Positions 1 through 8,435 of a DNA stretch of 64,000 bases are shown here, in pieces. The position numbers were made by a program, and so were the translations under genes. This DNA is from Clostridiales bacterium (GTDB lineage: Bacteria; Bacillota; Clostridia; Christensenellales; UBA1242). The stretch lies in assembly GCA_003524095.1 (NCBI GenBank), contig DOEE01000003.1, forward strand, positions 656,219 to 720,218. Reading direction: 5' to 3'. Numbering within the stretch: the first letter of the stretch is position 1; each line of letters begins with the position of its first letter. The notes under the pieces were generated by a model. The model saw only the letters and a program-made list of their open reading frames with translations. It was not told where the DNA came from and searched no databases.

Positions 1-81
1 TTTCCAACCATCTTTGCATGGCTGACATTCAAATTTTTCAAACTTGATTTTTTTGCTAGGCATCAAACTCTTATAAAACAT
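1..81 (-). CDS. Partial phage head/tail-region protein, unknown
   Basis: Only the first 27 codons are inside the window; the gene runs off the left edge. The start ATG overlaps the stop of the upstream head-completion gene as TAATG, a translational coupling arrangement, with AAAGG about 9 nt upstream. A second in-frame ATG lies at 61-63. The visible peptide is basic and contains a CQPC pair that could belong to a zinc-binding or disulfide site. Its position downstream of capsid and head-completion genes suggests a connector, tail or small structural protein, but no family can be assigned from so little. Confidence 0.5.
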   Translation of the reverse strand, partial: MFYKSLMPSKKIKFEKFECQPCKDGWK

Positions 82-650
82 TAGTACCAACCTTTTGATG
101 GCATAACAATATTTCTGCGTGGTCTAGAAATTGCAAACAAAATATTTTTAAACTTCTCATCCCAAATACTCGCCTCATCCAAATCACCTATCAAAAACAA
201 ATACTCACTCACCACACCATACGCAAAAGTAATTTCACTCAACTTCAAATAATAATTAATATTATCTGAGATAATTACATCGCTTGGAATATATGTATAA
301 TATATTTTCAAACTTTTGTAAGCCGAATGAACACCATCACTCAAAACTTTGTATTCAATATCTTTATTTTCAACATCCGTAACTTTTTTGATTTCAACTA
401 TATTTTTTGAAGTAATATTTCCAAAACTTACAACACCATTTGAATTATCACACACAGCACAATCACTAATTTCAAAATACTGACTTGAAAGAGTGTTGTT
501 AGTTAAATTAACTGAAAGCAAAAGTTTATCTAATTTTTCACTAACTTCATCAGATTGTGTAATAGTTCCTGTTTCATCATTTAGATATTCCAAAACATCA
601 CTTAAATTTATTAACTTACATGCTTTTTTGATTATGTCTTTTACAAGCAT
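81..650 (-). CDS. Phage head-completion / head-tail connector-like protein
   Basis: A 189-residue protein with no signal peptide or membrane segment. It starts at the ATG preceded by GGAGATAAAAT. It begins with helical text (residues 1-30), continues with a mixed beta region, and ends with a helix-rich part and a basic tail. This size and position, after portal, scaffold and capsid, are typical of head-tail adaptor proteins (gp6-like or P22 gp4-like) that plug the portal after packaging. The assignment rests mainly on gene order. It lies 3 nt after the preceding small gene and is coupled to the next one by a TAATG overlap. Confidence 0.5.
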   Translation of the reverse strand: MLVKDIIKKACKLINLSDVLEYLNDETGTITQSDEVSEKLDKLLLSVNLTNNTLSSQYFEISDCAVCDNSNGVVSFGNITSKNIVEIKKVTDVENKDIEYKVLSDGVHSAYKSLKIYYTYIPSDVIISDNINYYLKLSEITFAYGVVSEYLFLIGDLDEASIWDEKFKNILFAISRPRRNIVMPSKGWY

Positions 651-653
651 ATT

Positions 654-1031
654 TTATCTCCACACACTAGAAAACGATGTCTTTTCATCTAACTCTTTTG
701 ATGAATTATTTGCAAAACAATAAATTTCTTTTAACATATAATCTGTTTGACTTTTTGTTTTTTGTTTTCCTATTCTTTCAATTTCTATGTTGTTTTTGTC
801 AATATCTTCTATAATATTGTCAATATATCTTATGTTTGTGGTATATACCATGTCTAAAAATCGATTATCTAAATTTTGAAAAGGATAAGAAAAACAATAA
901 GAATTTTGTTGTTCTTTTGAATGTAGTTCAAATTTTTGTTTTGACGTATCAAACAAAATATAATAACTTTCATTTATTTGTTTAAGACGCTTTGCTATAT
1001 CAAAAACATCACTTTCTATTTTTATTTTCAT
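654..1031 (-). CDS. Small phage structural-module protein, unknown
   Basis: A 125-residue soluble protein with a good ribosome site (GGAGAAATT before the ATG). I do not recognise a family. The sequence is lysine- and aspartate-rich with alternating beta/alpha text and no cysteine cluster at the N terminus. It sits between the capsid terminator and the head-completion gene, so a minor head, decoration or assembly role is possible. It is the first gene after the hairpin at 1050-1080 and would be expressed by partial read-through or from its own promoter. Confidence 0.5.
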   Translation of the reverse strand: MKIKIESDVFDIAKRLKQINESYYILFDTSKQKFELHSKEQQNSYCFSYPFQNLDNRFLDMVYTTNIRYIDNIIEDIDKNNIEIERIGKQKTKSQTDYMLKEIYCFANNSSKELDEKTSFSSVWR

Positions 1032-1049
1032 AATTTCTCCAATTTAAAA

Positions 1050-1080
1050 AATTTTGCTGGGCAAAAGCCCAGCAAAAAAA
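1050..1080 (-). terminator. Intrinsic terminator after major capsid gene
   Basis: A 10-bp GC-rich stem (arms 1053-1062 and 1067-1076, AAAA loop) immediately follows the capsid stop. Read on the minus strand the hairpin is followed by a T-rich run. Partial termination here would favour capsid mRNA over the downstream connector genes, a common solution for high coat-protein demand. Confidence 0.8.
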
Positions 1081-1083
1081 TAA

Positions 1084-2259
1084 TTAACCAGTAATACCCG
1101 TGAGTTTTGCTTGACTGTTAGGTCTATTACAAATTAACTCAGCATACTTAACTAATGTTGCAGTATATGTTGGATAGCCTTCTTTTTGTTTTATAATTCT
1201 TCCATCGTTGCCTTCAATCCATTCCCAATCACCTAATTGACATAGTTCAAAGTCCTTGGTTGATAGCAAATACATATCTCCATCTGCCACAAATCTATCA
1301 TTAACAACTGGAATTCCATTATAAGTAAGTGCTCTAAATCCGCCCTGCAAATCCATTACATCAATGTTGCGTTTGTAAGACTTAATGCAATCTTGATAAT
1401 AACGTCTAACCTTAGATGAACAAGCAATAAAGTCAACATCAGAACCTGCAGTGTCCGCAATCTCATCTATTGCAGTTTGCATAGCACTTTCACTAATATT
1501 TCCAACCGCAGTTTTAGTATAAGGTTTTAACCATTTATTTTGTGATCTGTTTACTCCATACAATGTTGAACTTGTTCCAAAAATTGCGCCAAGTCCTGTA
1601 AGTTCTCTGTTGAATCCGTTTGCTACTGCGAGTTTCAAATCTTTAAAACTTGCTTCTGCTGGATGATCCAAAATAATCTTGCTATTAGCAACGTCTACAT
1701 TTTCAACAATCATCATGCTGTTGTATGTTGCATTATATCCTGTGCCTGCACTACTTAGTAGTTTAACGCATTGATTAATTGCAAAGTTTCTAACATTGTC
1801 TACAGTAAATTCAGTATCGGCTTCCTCATTGGCAACAGTAATTTTTCCAAGAACACCTGTACCATCTCCATATAGCATTCTTCCCAAATTAAATGTGCTT
1901 GATTTAATCAAACTTTCCATTTCTTCATTAAGTAGATTGACAAATGCACCCGCATTGTTTTGAGAACATCTAATAGCCTTGTCAGAAATTTCCAATGTAC
2001 CATAAAGATTTTTTAGTGTTGTTTTGAATTGTGCGTATTTTTTGTTAACCGCTTGTGGAAGTGCATCAGTTTCACTACCAGCACCAATACCACCTGAGAT
2101 ACCATAAGATGTCGATTTAATAATTTCGTTGCCATATACATTATTTGTTGTTTGTTTAATTCTTGAAAGTAATGCATTTGCGCCATAGTTTAGTTGGTTT
2201 CCAATTACTCCCAAATAAACTGATTTCAATGCCTTATCGGCAGTACTCAAAGTAATCAT
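1084..2259 (-). CDS. Phage major capsid protein (HK97-fold type)
   Basis: This 391-residue protein lies directly downstream of portal and scaffold genes, the canonical position of the coat protein. It has no signal peptide. The N-terminal ~45 residues are helical, followed by a glycine/serine-rich loop near residue 55 and a long alpha/beta body. The C-terminal part has the repeated beta pattern seen in HK97-fold coat proteins (for example NGIPVVNDRFVADGDMYLL near residue 315). It should form the icosahedral shell around the scaffold. Start chosen at ATG with AGGAGAGATT upstream. Family identity is inferred from length, order and fold-like pattern. Confidence 0.75.
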   Translation of the reverse strand: MITLSTADKALKSVYLGVIGNQLNYGANALLSRIKQTTNNVYGNEIIKSTSYGISGGIGAGSETDALPQAVNKKYAQFKTTLKNLYGTLEISDKAIRCSQNNAGAFVNLLNEEMESLIKSSTFNLGRMLYGDGTGVLGKITVANEEADTEFTVDNVRNFAINQCVKLLSSAGTGYNATYNSMMIVENVDVANSKIILDHPAEASFKDLKLAVANGFNRELTGLGAIFGTSSTLYGVNRSQNKWLKPYTKTAVGNISESAMQTAIDEIADTAGSDVDFIACSSKVRRYYQDCIKSYKRNIDVMDLQGGFRALTYNGIPVVNDRFVADGDMYLLSTKDFELCQLGDWEWIEGNDGRIIKQKEGYPTYTATLVKYAELICNRPNSQAKLTGITG

Positions 2260-2267
2260 AATCTCTC

Positions 2268-2921
2268 CTAAAATTTGAACATGTTCTCCACATATTTGCT
2301 AGCTTCTTCCAAACTTCCAAATTTGGGTGTATGAGCAATTCCCCCCACATATCCCGAGTTTGTTATAGATATAGGACTTTGGGTTTGTTGTAGTGAAGAA
2401 ACATATTCATTTATAATTTTGTTTTTTATTTCGTCGTTAGAATAAATGTATTTATCCAAAAACTCTGGATTTTTTGCTAGGCTTTCCTTTGGAATATAAT
2501 TTTTTTCTAAAACCCTTGTGTATGCTTTTTCGAGTGCATCACCACTCTCTTTCAAATCTTTATCCATAATTATTTCATTGGTTATTTGTTCCACAAAGCC
2601 GTTTGCATTTTTGTGTGCTTTCAAAAAATCATCGAGTTTTTCACTCCAAGCAAATTCATCTTTGTTAATTGAATCTTTTTCACTTTCACCGGCGTTGAGT
2701 AATTGAGATTCTTCCAATTTTTTGTTTGCTTCACTTAGTTTCTGACACTTGCGAGTGAACTCACTTTGCAACTCGTTATAAGCGCCAAAAAGCGACTTAG
2801 CATCTTTGAATTTGCCTAGTGGAGAGCCTTCAGGATTGTTTGTTCCTTCATTTTCCGTCGCTACAGCTTGAACTACTGCATCCTTTGGTTGTTCTCCAAT
2901 AATATTGTTTTCTTCTAACAT
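2268..2921 (-). CDS. Phage scaffolding protein
   Basis: A 217-residue, highly charged, glutamate/lysine/asparagine-rich protein located between portal and capsid. Residues ~35-70 are predicted coiled-coil-like, with an acidic disordered N terminus and a short hydrophobic/aromatic C terminus (ENMFKF) that could contact the coat protein. This composition and position match scaffolding proteins, which shape the procapsid and leave before or during packaging. Ribosome site AAGGAGAAAATT; 8 nt separate it from the capsid gene. No protease motif is evident, so a maturation-protease fusion is unlikely. Confidence 0.7.
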   Translation of the reverse strand: MLEENNIIGEQPKDAVVQAVATENEGTNNPEGSPLGKFKDAKSLFGAYNELQSEFTRKCQKLSEANKKLEESQLLNAGESEKDSINKDEFAWSEKLDDFLKAHKNANGFVEQITNEIIMDKDLKESGDALEKAYTRVLEKNYIPKESLAKNPEFLDKYIYSNDEIKNKIINEYVSSLQQTQSPISITNSGYVGGIAHTPKFGSLEEASKYVENMFKF

Positions 2922-2931
2922 AATTTTCTCC

Positions 2932-4821
2932 TTAACTTTCTTTGTTTTCTTGATTAAAATTTTTGAATTTTTTGTGTTTTCTTATGTGTTCTAGCATTTT
3001 GTCTTCAATTTCTGGATTTTTGAGAATTGATTTTTCAAATTCATTTCCAAGCATAAATGAAATATGTTCAAGAACGTGAACATCGTGATCATCAATTTCG
3101 CTTGGTTCTTTGATTGTTTGTTCCATAATAAGTTGCAAGTTTTCCTTTGAAGCATTTTTGGATTGCAATGTTTTTATGTCTTGAGTAGACTCCCATATTC
3201 CAAAGCCTAATTGCTCCAAAATTTTTGCACGCATACTATTTGTTAATTTTCCGTTTTCGTCGTTTAACAATCCAGAATTTAAAAGTTCGAAAATCATTGA
3301 ACGTTTTTGTGCTAATGTTTCGTTGATTTCATTTTCAGTTTCAAACATAACTTCTTCGCTGTTTATATCACTCGAACTCCAATAGAACAATTCTACTAAT
3401 CCATTATCTCCAATAATTCTCGAAGCATGTGGAAGTTTTGCATATTGTTTGTATAGTCTCAAAATTTGCTTTGCTATTTCTTTGGCTGAGTATTTTATTT
3501 CTTCTGAACTAGAACTAAGTTTAATGTCGTCTTGTTCTATCATAAGTTGCAAAGCAACACCACTTATGCTTGCATTAACAAGCGATGTCTGATTAAGCAA
3601 GTCGCTTACACCCGAAATATTAACAAATTCATTAAGCAACGCATCTTCTTCTTGTTTAAAATCTATAGGCATCGAATCAGACGATAGCAACTTTGGACCA
3701 TTTGCACCTTGTCTATATATCAAAACCTTACCCGGAGACAAACCTTCTTCTTCAAGATTTTCAATATCCATTGAGCCATCTTCTACCGACAAAATACCCA
3801 TAGTAAGTCTATTTAAAAATTCATGTTTTCTATTTTTAACAGCATTAAAGGCTCTTTGGATAGGAATAAGTCTCTCAATAAGGCTAGCACCCCAAAAACA
3901 ATTTGGAGTAGGAATACAAGTTTGTCTTATAAACGGAAATCCGCGTTTACCTTCGGATTTGTTGACATATGGCAAATCTCCATTATAAATAAGTTTGTCA
4001 CCCGCTATTACAATAAGTCTGCCATTTGGGAATTCAATGGTTGGTTTTTCGTACTTTTCAATAACAACCACCTGGTCTTTCTTGACTTTTTTAGCCATAG
4101 AATTACTAAGAGTTGAATATCCCAGCCCGCCACTTATAGATAGTGCATCAAGCGAGTAAACGTCAATATCCTTGCCTTGAACATCAACTCCCCAAATATT
4201 TTTAACCATGTCTTTGTGAAAAGACCTAGCATAAATAATTGACATGCAATCTTCAACATTATTATAAGTCGAACTATCAGGATAAATTTCAAACGGACTA
4301 CAAACTGTTACTTCGACATCGCCTTCTTTAATTTCGTTGCCTAGCGAATTAACCCCAATAATTTTGCCCAAATTATTATCCCAATCAACTTTATAAAAAA
4401 CAGTTCCACAAATTTCACTCCACATGGTTCCTTTTGACAAAATTTTGCTCATATTAATATTTTGGCTAACTGCTTTTAATATTTTTTTAGATGTCTTAGC
4501 ACATGCAATATCTCTTTCGTCATCAGAAAAAGGAATAACTGTAAGAGTCGGTCTTACACGAGATAATTTTGCCTGTCTAAGTTCAATTATATTTGCAATA
4601 TGATTATATACTTCTTTTTCTTGCCAAAAATATTGTTTGCCATTTTCCATCAAATCTCCAACTGGAGATATAAACGAATATTGATTTCCCAAAAAGAAAT
4701 TAATATTAAGTTGCCAATTGCTTTCAAATGTCTTTCTTTCGGCTTGTCTTTCTTCAAAATCCTTCAACACACTTTCGACAAGTTCTTTTTCATATTTATC
4801 ATTTTCGTCTTTAGTTTTCAC
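2932..4821 (-). CDS. Phage portal protein (P22-like)
   Basis: A 629-residue protein with the layout of the long portal family: a helical N terminus containing an EERQAERKTFESNW-type segment, a central beta-rich stem with aromatic residues, and a long helical C-terminal crown region with acidic/lysine-rich heptads. The dodecameric portal forms the DNA channel at one capsid vertex and the docking site for terminase. Translation most likely starts at a GTG (4819-4821) preceded by AAGGAG, overlapping the end of the upstream Zn-finger gene by 11 nt. Order terL, small gene, portal, scaffold and capsid supports the call. A P22-type rather than lambda-type portal is suggested by length. Confidence 0.8.
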   Translation of the reverse strand: MKTKDENDKYEKELVESVLKDFEERQAERKTFESNWQLNINFFLGNQYSFISPVGDLMENGKQYFWQEKEVYNHIANIIELRQAKLSRVRPTLTVIPFSDDERDIACAKTSKKILKAVSQNINMSKILSKGTMWSEICGTVFYKVDWDNNLGKIIGVNSLGNEIKEGDVEVTVCSPFEIYPDSSTYNNVEDCMSIIYARSFHKDMVKNIWGVDVQGKDIDVYSLDALSISGGLGYSTLSNSMAKKVKKDQVVVIEKYEKPTIEFPNGRLIVIAGDKLIYNGDLPYVNKSEGKRGFPFIRQTCIPTPNCFWGASLIERLIPIQRAFNAVKNRKHEFLNRLTMGILSVEDGSMDIENLEEEGLSPGKVLIYRQGANGPKLLSSDSMPIDFKQEEDALLNEFVNISGVSDLLNQTSLVNASISGVALQLMIEQDDIKLSSSSEEIKYSAKEIAKQILRLYKQYAKLPHASRIIGDNGLVELFYWSSSDINSEEVMFETENEINETLAQKRSMIFELLNSGLLNDENGKLTNSMRAKILEQLGFGIWESTQDIKTLQSKNASKENLQLIMEQTIKEPSEIDDHDVHVLEHISFMLGNEFEKSILKNPEIEDKMLEHIRKHKKFKNFNQENKES

Positions 4822-5041
4822 TCAAATTCTCCTTAGATTTTACTTTTTTGTTTAGCATATTGTTAGGGCTTTTTGGAACAATGATTTTTGAAAAGCACAA
4901 ATACATATCTTTCATACACTCATTACAAATACAAAAGCCAGATGATCTAAAAAATCCTTCTTTTTCCACTCTAATTTCAGCCATATTTTTGCAATTTGGC
5001 ATTTCGCATCGAATTCTTTTTTCGATATTTACAATCTTCAT
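4811..5041 (-). CDS. Small zinc-finger-like phage protein
   Basis: A 76-residue protein with two cysteine pairs, CEMPNC and CICNEC, spaced about 25 residues apart. This fits a treble-clef or zinc-ribbon site. It overlaps both neighbours slightly (portal by 11 nt, packaging protein by 4 nt) and has an AAAGGAG ribosome site. Small Zn-finger proteins are frequent in phage packaging modules, but no specific function is known to me. The C terminus is lysine-rich and may contact DNA or RNA. Confidence 0.6.
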   Translation of the reverse strand: MKIVNIEKRIRCEMPNCKNMAEIRVEKEGFFRSSGFCICNECMKDMYLCFSKIIVPKSPNNMLNKKVKSKENLSEN

Positions 5042-5310
5042 TTTTTCTCCTTTAATAGTTTAATTAATCTCTCTTTTTCTTTTTGTAATTCTTCGTCGGT
5101 CATTTTTTGAAATTCATTCTCTGATTCAACCTCCTTTCCCAAAATCATCTGAAGTGCCGTCAAGTCTGGCGGATAAGACTTTGTACTGGTTTTTCTTTTT
5201 TGCAAAACCAAGTCATCTCCAGACAACCCATATTCTTCGGTAACTTCCTGTGTCGTAAATCCTAATGCTTTGTTTAGGAGTGCTTCTTTAATTTTTTTGT
5301 TATTACTCAT
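5038..5310 (-). CDS. Putative small terminase / packaging accessory protein
   Basis: Ninety residues if started at the ATG with AAAGGAAAACAT upstream; a longer ORF starts 8 codons earlier without a clear ribosome site. The first third looks like a short helix-turn-helix (LLNKALGFTTQEVTEEYGLS). It is followed by a KSYPPDLTALQMIL segment of a type common in small phage packaging proteins, then a lysine/glutamate-rich helix. Being adjacent to the large terminase it may be the DNA-recognition subunit, although small terminases usually precede rather than follow terL. No nuclease or ATPase motif is present. Confidence 0.5.
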   Translation of the reverse strand: MSNNKKIKEALLNKALGFTTQEVTEEYGLSGDDLVLQKRKTSTKSYPPDLTALQMILGKEVESENEFQKMTDEELQKEKERLIKLLKEKK

Positions 5311-5344
5311 ATGTTTTCCTTTGAAATTAAGCAATTACCTTTAG

Positions 5345-6790
5345 TTAGTAATTGCCTTGCCATTTATTTTGAATTCTAAGTGCTTTTATTAGTTTTTCCT
5401 TTTGTTTTTGTAATGCAGTTTTAGGGTTATTTGAAACAAATTTGTTTTCAGGTCTACTCATGATGTAATATCTGAGTTCATCCAAAGCATGGTCGTCTTT
5501 TTTGATAGGAACATCTGCATTCCCCCAAAAATACCCCTTGATTTCTCTTATCATATTTACGCATGTTTTGAAAATAAATAGTTTACGTTCACCTTCGGCA
5601 TTTTTAAAATACGATTTTACACGATTAATTCCCGAAAATAAATCCTTGTTCACATATGGATTTACAAGTATTCCGCAATCATAAAATAATTCACTTACGC
5701 TCTTTTCACTAGACAGAGTCCTTTGATTTGCTGCACTGTCTATAATCGCTTCGTATTTGCCATTCTTACTTGGCCAATCTAATTTTCTGCACATTTCTTT
5801 TATTTTGCTTGCATGATAATCTACTGTTTTTTGTTTGTCATAGTGTTCGGCAATAACATAAATATTCCCGTCAAAATCACATGCATAAAAATGACAACTA
5901 AGTGGATTTTTAAGACCAGGGTCAATGGATATTTTGTCATACCAAGATTTTGGAACATCAAAAGGTTCAATTACGTTTAAATTCTCATCAAACTCGTTGT
6001 AAACAAGCCCCGTTCCACTCGTAAAATTGCCGTATTTTCGACTCTCAAGTTCGTCTGAAGACATATTTTGAGTAAGTTTTTTTATTTCATTTGGCGATAG
6101 ATACGGATTATCTTCCCATTGCATGTGTTCATACCAAACATCTTCATCATTTCTATCGTTTAAATAAATAGTATTGTAGACCCATGTCAGTCCTTTAAGT
6201 GGAGTCATAGTTCCAAAAATTAATCCGCATTTATCTAGCACACGCATTTTACATTCAACATAAATATCTTCAGGCGGTTCTTCATCAAACCACACAAAAT
6301 CAAGTGATGTACCCTGAAATTTTTCTCTACCTTGGTCGCAACTTTTAAATCCTATTTTGCTAATGCTCCCAAACACATTTTTTACATAAATTGTATCTAT
6401 GACTCCTTGTTCGGCACTTCCTTTTTTCCCAGATAACATTACAATATCTTCTATCCATTCTTTTTTTAGATAACTCAAAATTTTGCTTTGAGCGACATCT
6501 CTTTGAACTTGTTGACTAAGTGATACTACCCAACCGTCACGTGGTTTGTTTTCTTTGTAAGGGTGAATTCCTCGTGCAAGCCATACGCTTTCAACTGCAC
6601 CACATTCCGTTTTCCCACTTCGATTTCCACCAAATACCCACCTGTTTTTCTTTTGGCATTTATGAAATTTTAGTTGTTTTTGATGTATTTTTTCTCCAAT
6701 GTTATAATAATCCAATTTGTTATCGTCTTTTCTGCGTTTCTGTTCTTTTTCTATGGATTTCAACCTAAAAACTATTTCCCTTTGTGTCAT
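5345..6790 (-). CDS. terL: Phage terminase large subunit
   Basis: Packaging ATPase/nuclease of about 481 residues. Walker A is GGNRSGKT near residue 54 and Walker B with the catalytic carboxylate is WFDEEPP near residue 167. The RNase-H-like nuclease begins at SIDPGLKNP near residue 289, with further acidic positions in IIDSAANQ and KDDHALDELR toward the C terminus. The enzyme cuts concatemeric DNA and drives it through the portal. Start is the ATG preceded by GGAAG; a TTG four codons upstream lacks correct spacing. It is the promoter-proximal gene of the head operon, with 84 nt of non-coding DNA before the divergent SH3 gene. Confidence 0.93.
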   Translation of the reverse strand: MTQREIVFRLKSIEKEQKRRKDDNKLDYYNIGEKIHQKQLKFHKCQKKNRWVFGGNRSGKTECGAVESVWLARGIHPYKENKPRDGWVVSLSQQVQRDVAQSKILSYLKKEWIEDIVMLSGKKGSAEQGVIDTIYVKNVFGSISKIGFKSCDQGREKFQGTSLDFVWFDEEPPEDIYVECKMRVLDKCGLIFGTMTPLKGLTWVYNTIYLNDRNDEDVWYEHMQWEDNPYLSPNEIKKLTQNMSSDELESRKYGNFTSGTGLVYNEFDENLNVIEPFDVPKSWYDKISIDPGLKNPLSCHFYACDFDGNIYVIAEHYDKQKTVDYHASKIKEMCRKLDWPSKNGKYEAIIDSAANQRTLSSEKSVSELFYDCGILVNPYVNKDLFSGINRVKSYFKNAEGERKLFIFKTCVNMIREIKGYFWGNADVPIKKDDHALDELRYYIMSRPENKFVSNNPKTALQKQKEKLIKALRIQNKWQGNY

Positions 6791-6874
6791 AATAACTTCC
6801 AAATATCCAATTTTTTACATAATTTTTTTGTATTTTGATTTTTTTAAATTCAAATAGTCTAGTATTATATAATT

Positions 6875-7600
6875 ATGAAATATTTAATACTATTTTTTTG
6901 TATGTTATGTTTTTTAAATATCAACAAAACTCCAGTTCTAGCAAAAAACAATTATGCAAGAGTAATTAATCTTACAAATTTGTATAAATCCACAAACGGC
7001 GATGACTTAAGCGATATTATTTGCATAGTAGAAAAAACATACTTTGTAGAGATTATCAGCGAAACTTCAAATGTATTAAAAGTCAATTACAATGGTATTT
7101 GTGGGTACGTAAGAAAGAATGATGTCAAAGTTACCCTAAGTAATCCTTTGACACCATATCCTAGTAATATAAAAATTGTAGTAGGTTTTGATTGTAATTT
7201 AAGAAGTTCTCCAACAACCAAAACTAATGTTAGCAATATCATAAGTGTTGTAAATGCGGGAGAAACAAATTTACAGTTTATTGGCAGAGTTTTTTCGGAA
7301 GAAGCAATAGATTTTGGTGGAACAACGTGGTATTATGTGAATTATAACGGAGAATATGGTTATATTTATAACAAATACATTAGGTCAATAACTCCGATTT
7401 ATGAAAACACCGAAGAAGTAAGTTATGCATCAAATACAAACACAAATATCAAAAATCCAATGACACACACGCCAAGTTTAATACTTGTAATAATCATGTC
7501 AGTTCCACTATTTGCAATTTTATTTATTCTCTATCTTCCCAGAAAATTTCACAAAAAACAAAAACGCATTAAATCTCAAAAAATAATAGACAAATACTAA
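6875..7600 (+). CDS. Secreted SH3-domain protein with C-terminal membrane anchor
   Basis: A 241-residue protein: signal peptide (residues 1-23), two SH3-like repeats (about 27-85 and 90-165, the latter with CNLRSSPTTKTN and GTTWYYVNYNGEYGYI), a linker, one hydrophobic helix near residues 203-222 and a lysine-rich cytoplasmic tail. It is therefore an exported, single-pass anchored cell-wall-binding protein. No Shine-Dalgarno precedes the ATG, and TATTAT/TATAAT-like boxes lie within 10 nt of it, so a leaderless mRNA is possible. Its stop overlaps the stop of the convergent regulator gene by 4 nt. Its fold and tail resemble the end of the 854-residue protein at 8436. Confidence 0.75.
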   Translation: MKYLILFFCMLCFLNINKTPVLAKNNYARVINLTNLYKSTNGDDLSDIICIVEKTYFVEIISETSNVLKVNYNGICGYVRKNDVKVTLSNPLTPYPSNIKIVVGFDCNLRSSPTTKTNVSNIISVVNAGETNLQFIGRVFSEEAIDFGGTTWYYVNYNGEYGYIYNKYIRSITPIYENTEEVSYASNTNTNIKNPMTHTPSLILVIIMSVPLFAILFILYLPRKFHKKQKRIKSQKIIDKY

Positions 7601-8151
7601 CAAACATAAATACTATTACCTAGTGTTACTTTTGAAATTTCATTTAAAACTCTCTTTACTATACAAACATCCATTGTCTCGTCTTCTTTGTTATATTTAT
7701 TTACACACTCTTCATAAACAGACAAAATCCATTGTTCTTTGGAATATTCTCTAATAAAAAAGTCCAAGTCAAATCCTTTGGCAATCATTTGAGAATTGAA
7801 TTTGTTAAGAGCAATAACTTTTTTGCGGAAAAAAGTTCTAAGACTAACACCCAAAATTTGGGCAATCATCTCACTTTTTGCCCCATCAATAAATACTAAT
7901 GTCAAAATTCTTCGGTCAATTTTGTTAAGACCGGCGAGAGAGTCTTCAACCGCGACTTTTAAATTAATCATTTTTCGCTTGCGATCTAATAACTCAATTA
8001 ACTTTCTAGCCTGATTGTAAGTTGTTTGATTTTTTATCATGGATACATTATTGCTATGTTTGCTTAAATCCAAGATAAGTTTGTCCAAAGTATTGGTCAT
8101 TTTTTCCAAATACCTATAGATTGATAATGATGATTTACTCCAATATTTCAT
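7597..8151 (-). CDS. Sigma-70 region 4-like transcriptional regulator
   Basis: About 184 residues from the ATG preceded by GGAGGTAGCA; the open frame extends 18 codons further without a ribosome site. The central region (LNKIDRRILTLVFIDGAKSEMIAQILGVSLRTFFRKKVIALNKF, near residues 75-118) reads as a sigma-region-4 helix-turn-helix. The flanks are helical and charged. Proteins of this type (ArpU/RinA-like) activate late genes in Gram-positive phages, and the neighbouring head operon would be a plausible target, but the intervening plus-strand gene breaks the operon. It could also be a host regulator of the flanking secreted-protein genes. Confidence 0.6.
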   Translation of the reverse strand: MKYWSKSSLSIYRYLEKMTNTLDKLILDLSKHSNNVSMIKNQTTYNQARKLIELLDRKRKMINLKVAVEDSLAGLNKIDRRILTLVFIDGAKSEMIAQILGVSLRTFFRKKVIALNKFNSQMIAKGFDLDFFIREYSKEQWILSVYEECVNKYNKEDETMDVCIVKRVLNEISKVTLGNSIYVC

Positions 8152-8240
8152 TGCTACCTCCAATGCGTTTTTTATATTATATTCCATGCAAAAGTGCAAA
8201 GTCAAAACTTTATGTCAAATTTTTGTGAAATTTTATACAA

Positions 8241-8291
8241 TTTGTAAAAAAATTTTACAAAATGACTAACTTTAATTACTAAAGTAATTAA
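8241..8291. promoter_or_regulatory. Two perfect inverted repeats in the regulator upstream region
   Basis: The first palindrome has 9-nt arms TTTGTAAAA/TTTTACAAA around a 3-nt centre (8241-8261). The second has 9-nt arms TTAATTACT/AGTAATTAA around AA (8272-8291). Both lie in the 284-nt intergenic stretch between the divergent regulator (start 8151) and the propeller gene (8436). They have no adjacent T-tract terminator logic for either gene, so operator sites are more plausible than terminators. The rest of the gap is extremely AT-rich and holds no ORF. Confidence 0.45.
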
Positions 8292-8383
8292 TGAAATTAA
8301 AAATTTGCAAAATAATTTTTCGAAATTTGTCAAAATTTAAATAAATAAAAGATAAAAATAACAAAATAAAGTGTCGTTTTTTA

Positions 8384-8412
8384 TTGTCAAAATAACACTC
8401 GTATGTTAAAAT
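8384..8412 (+). promoter_or_regulatory. Sigma-A-type promoter of the propeller gene
   Basis: A -35 box TTGTCA (8384-8389) and a -10 box TAAAAT (8407-8412) are separated by 17 nt. The -10 ends 23 nt upstream of the ATG, with a GGAG ribosome site at 8423-8426. Confidence 0.6.
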
Positions 8413-8435
8413 CAATGTAACTGGAGTTTTGGTAC

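Noticed and set aside
1..6802. Complete prophage
   Set aside because: Only packaging and head genes are visible; no integrase, attachment site, lysis or tail gene lies in the window.
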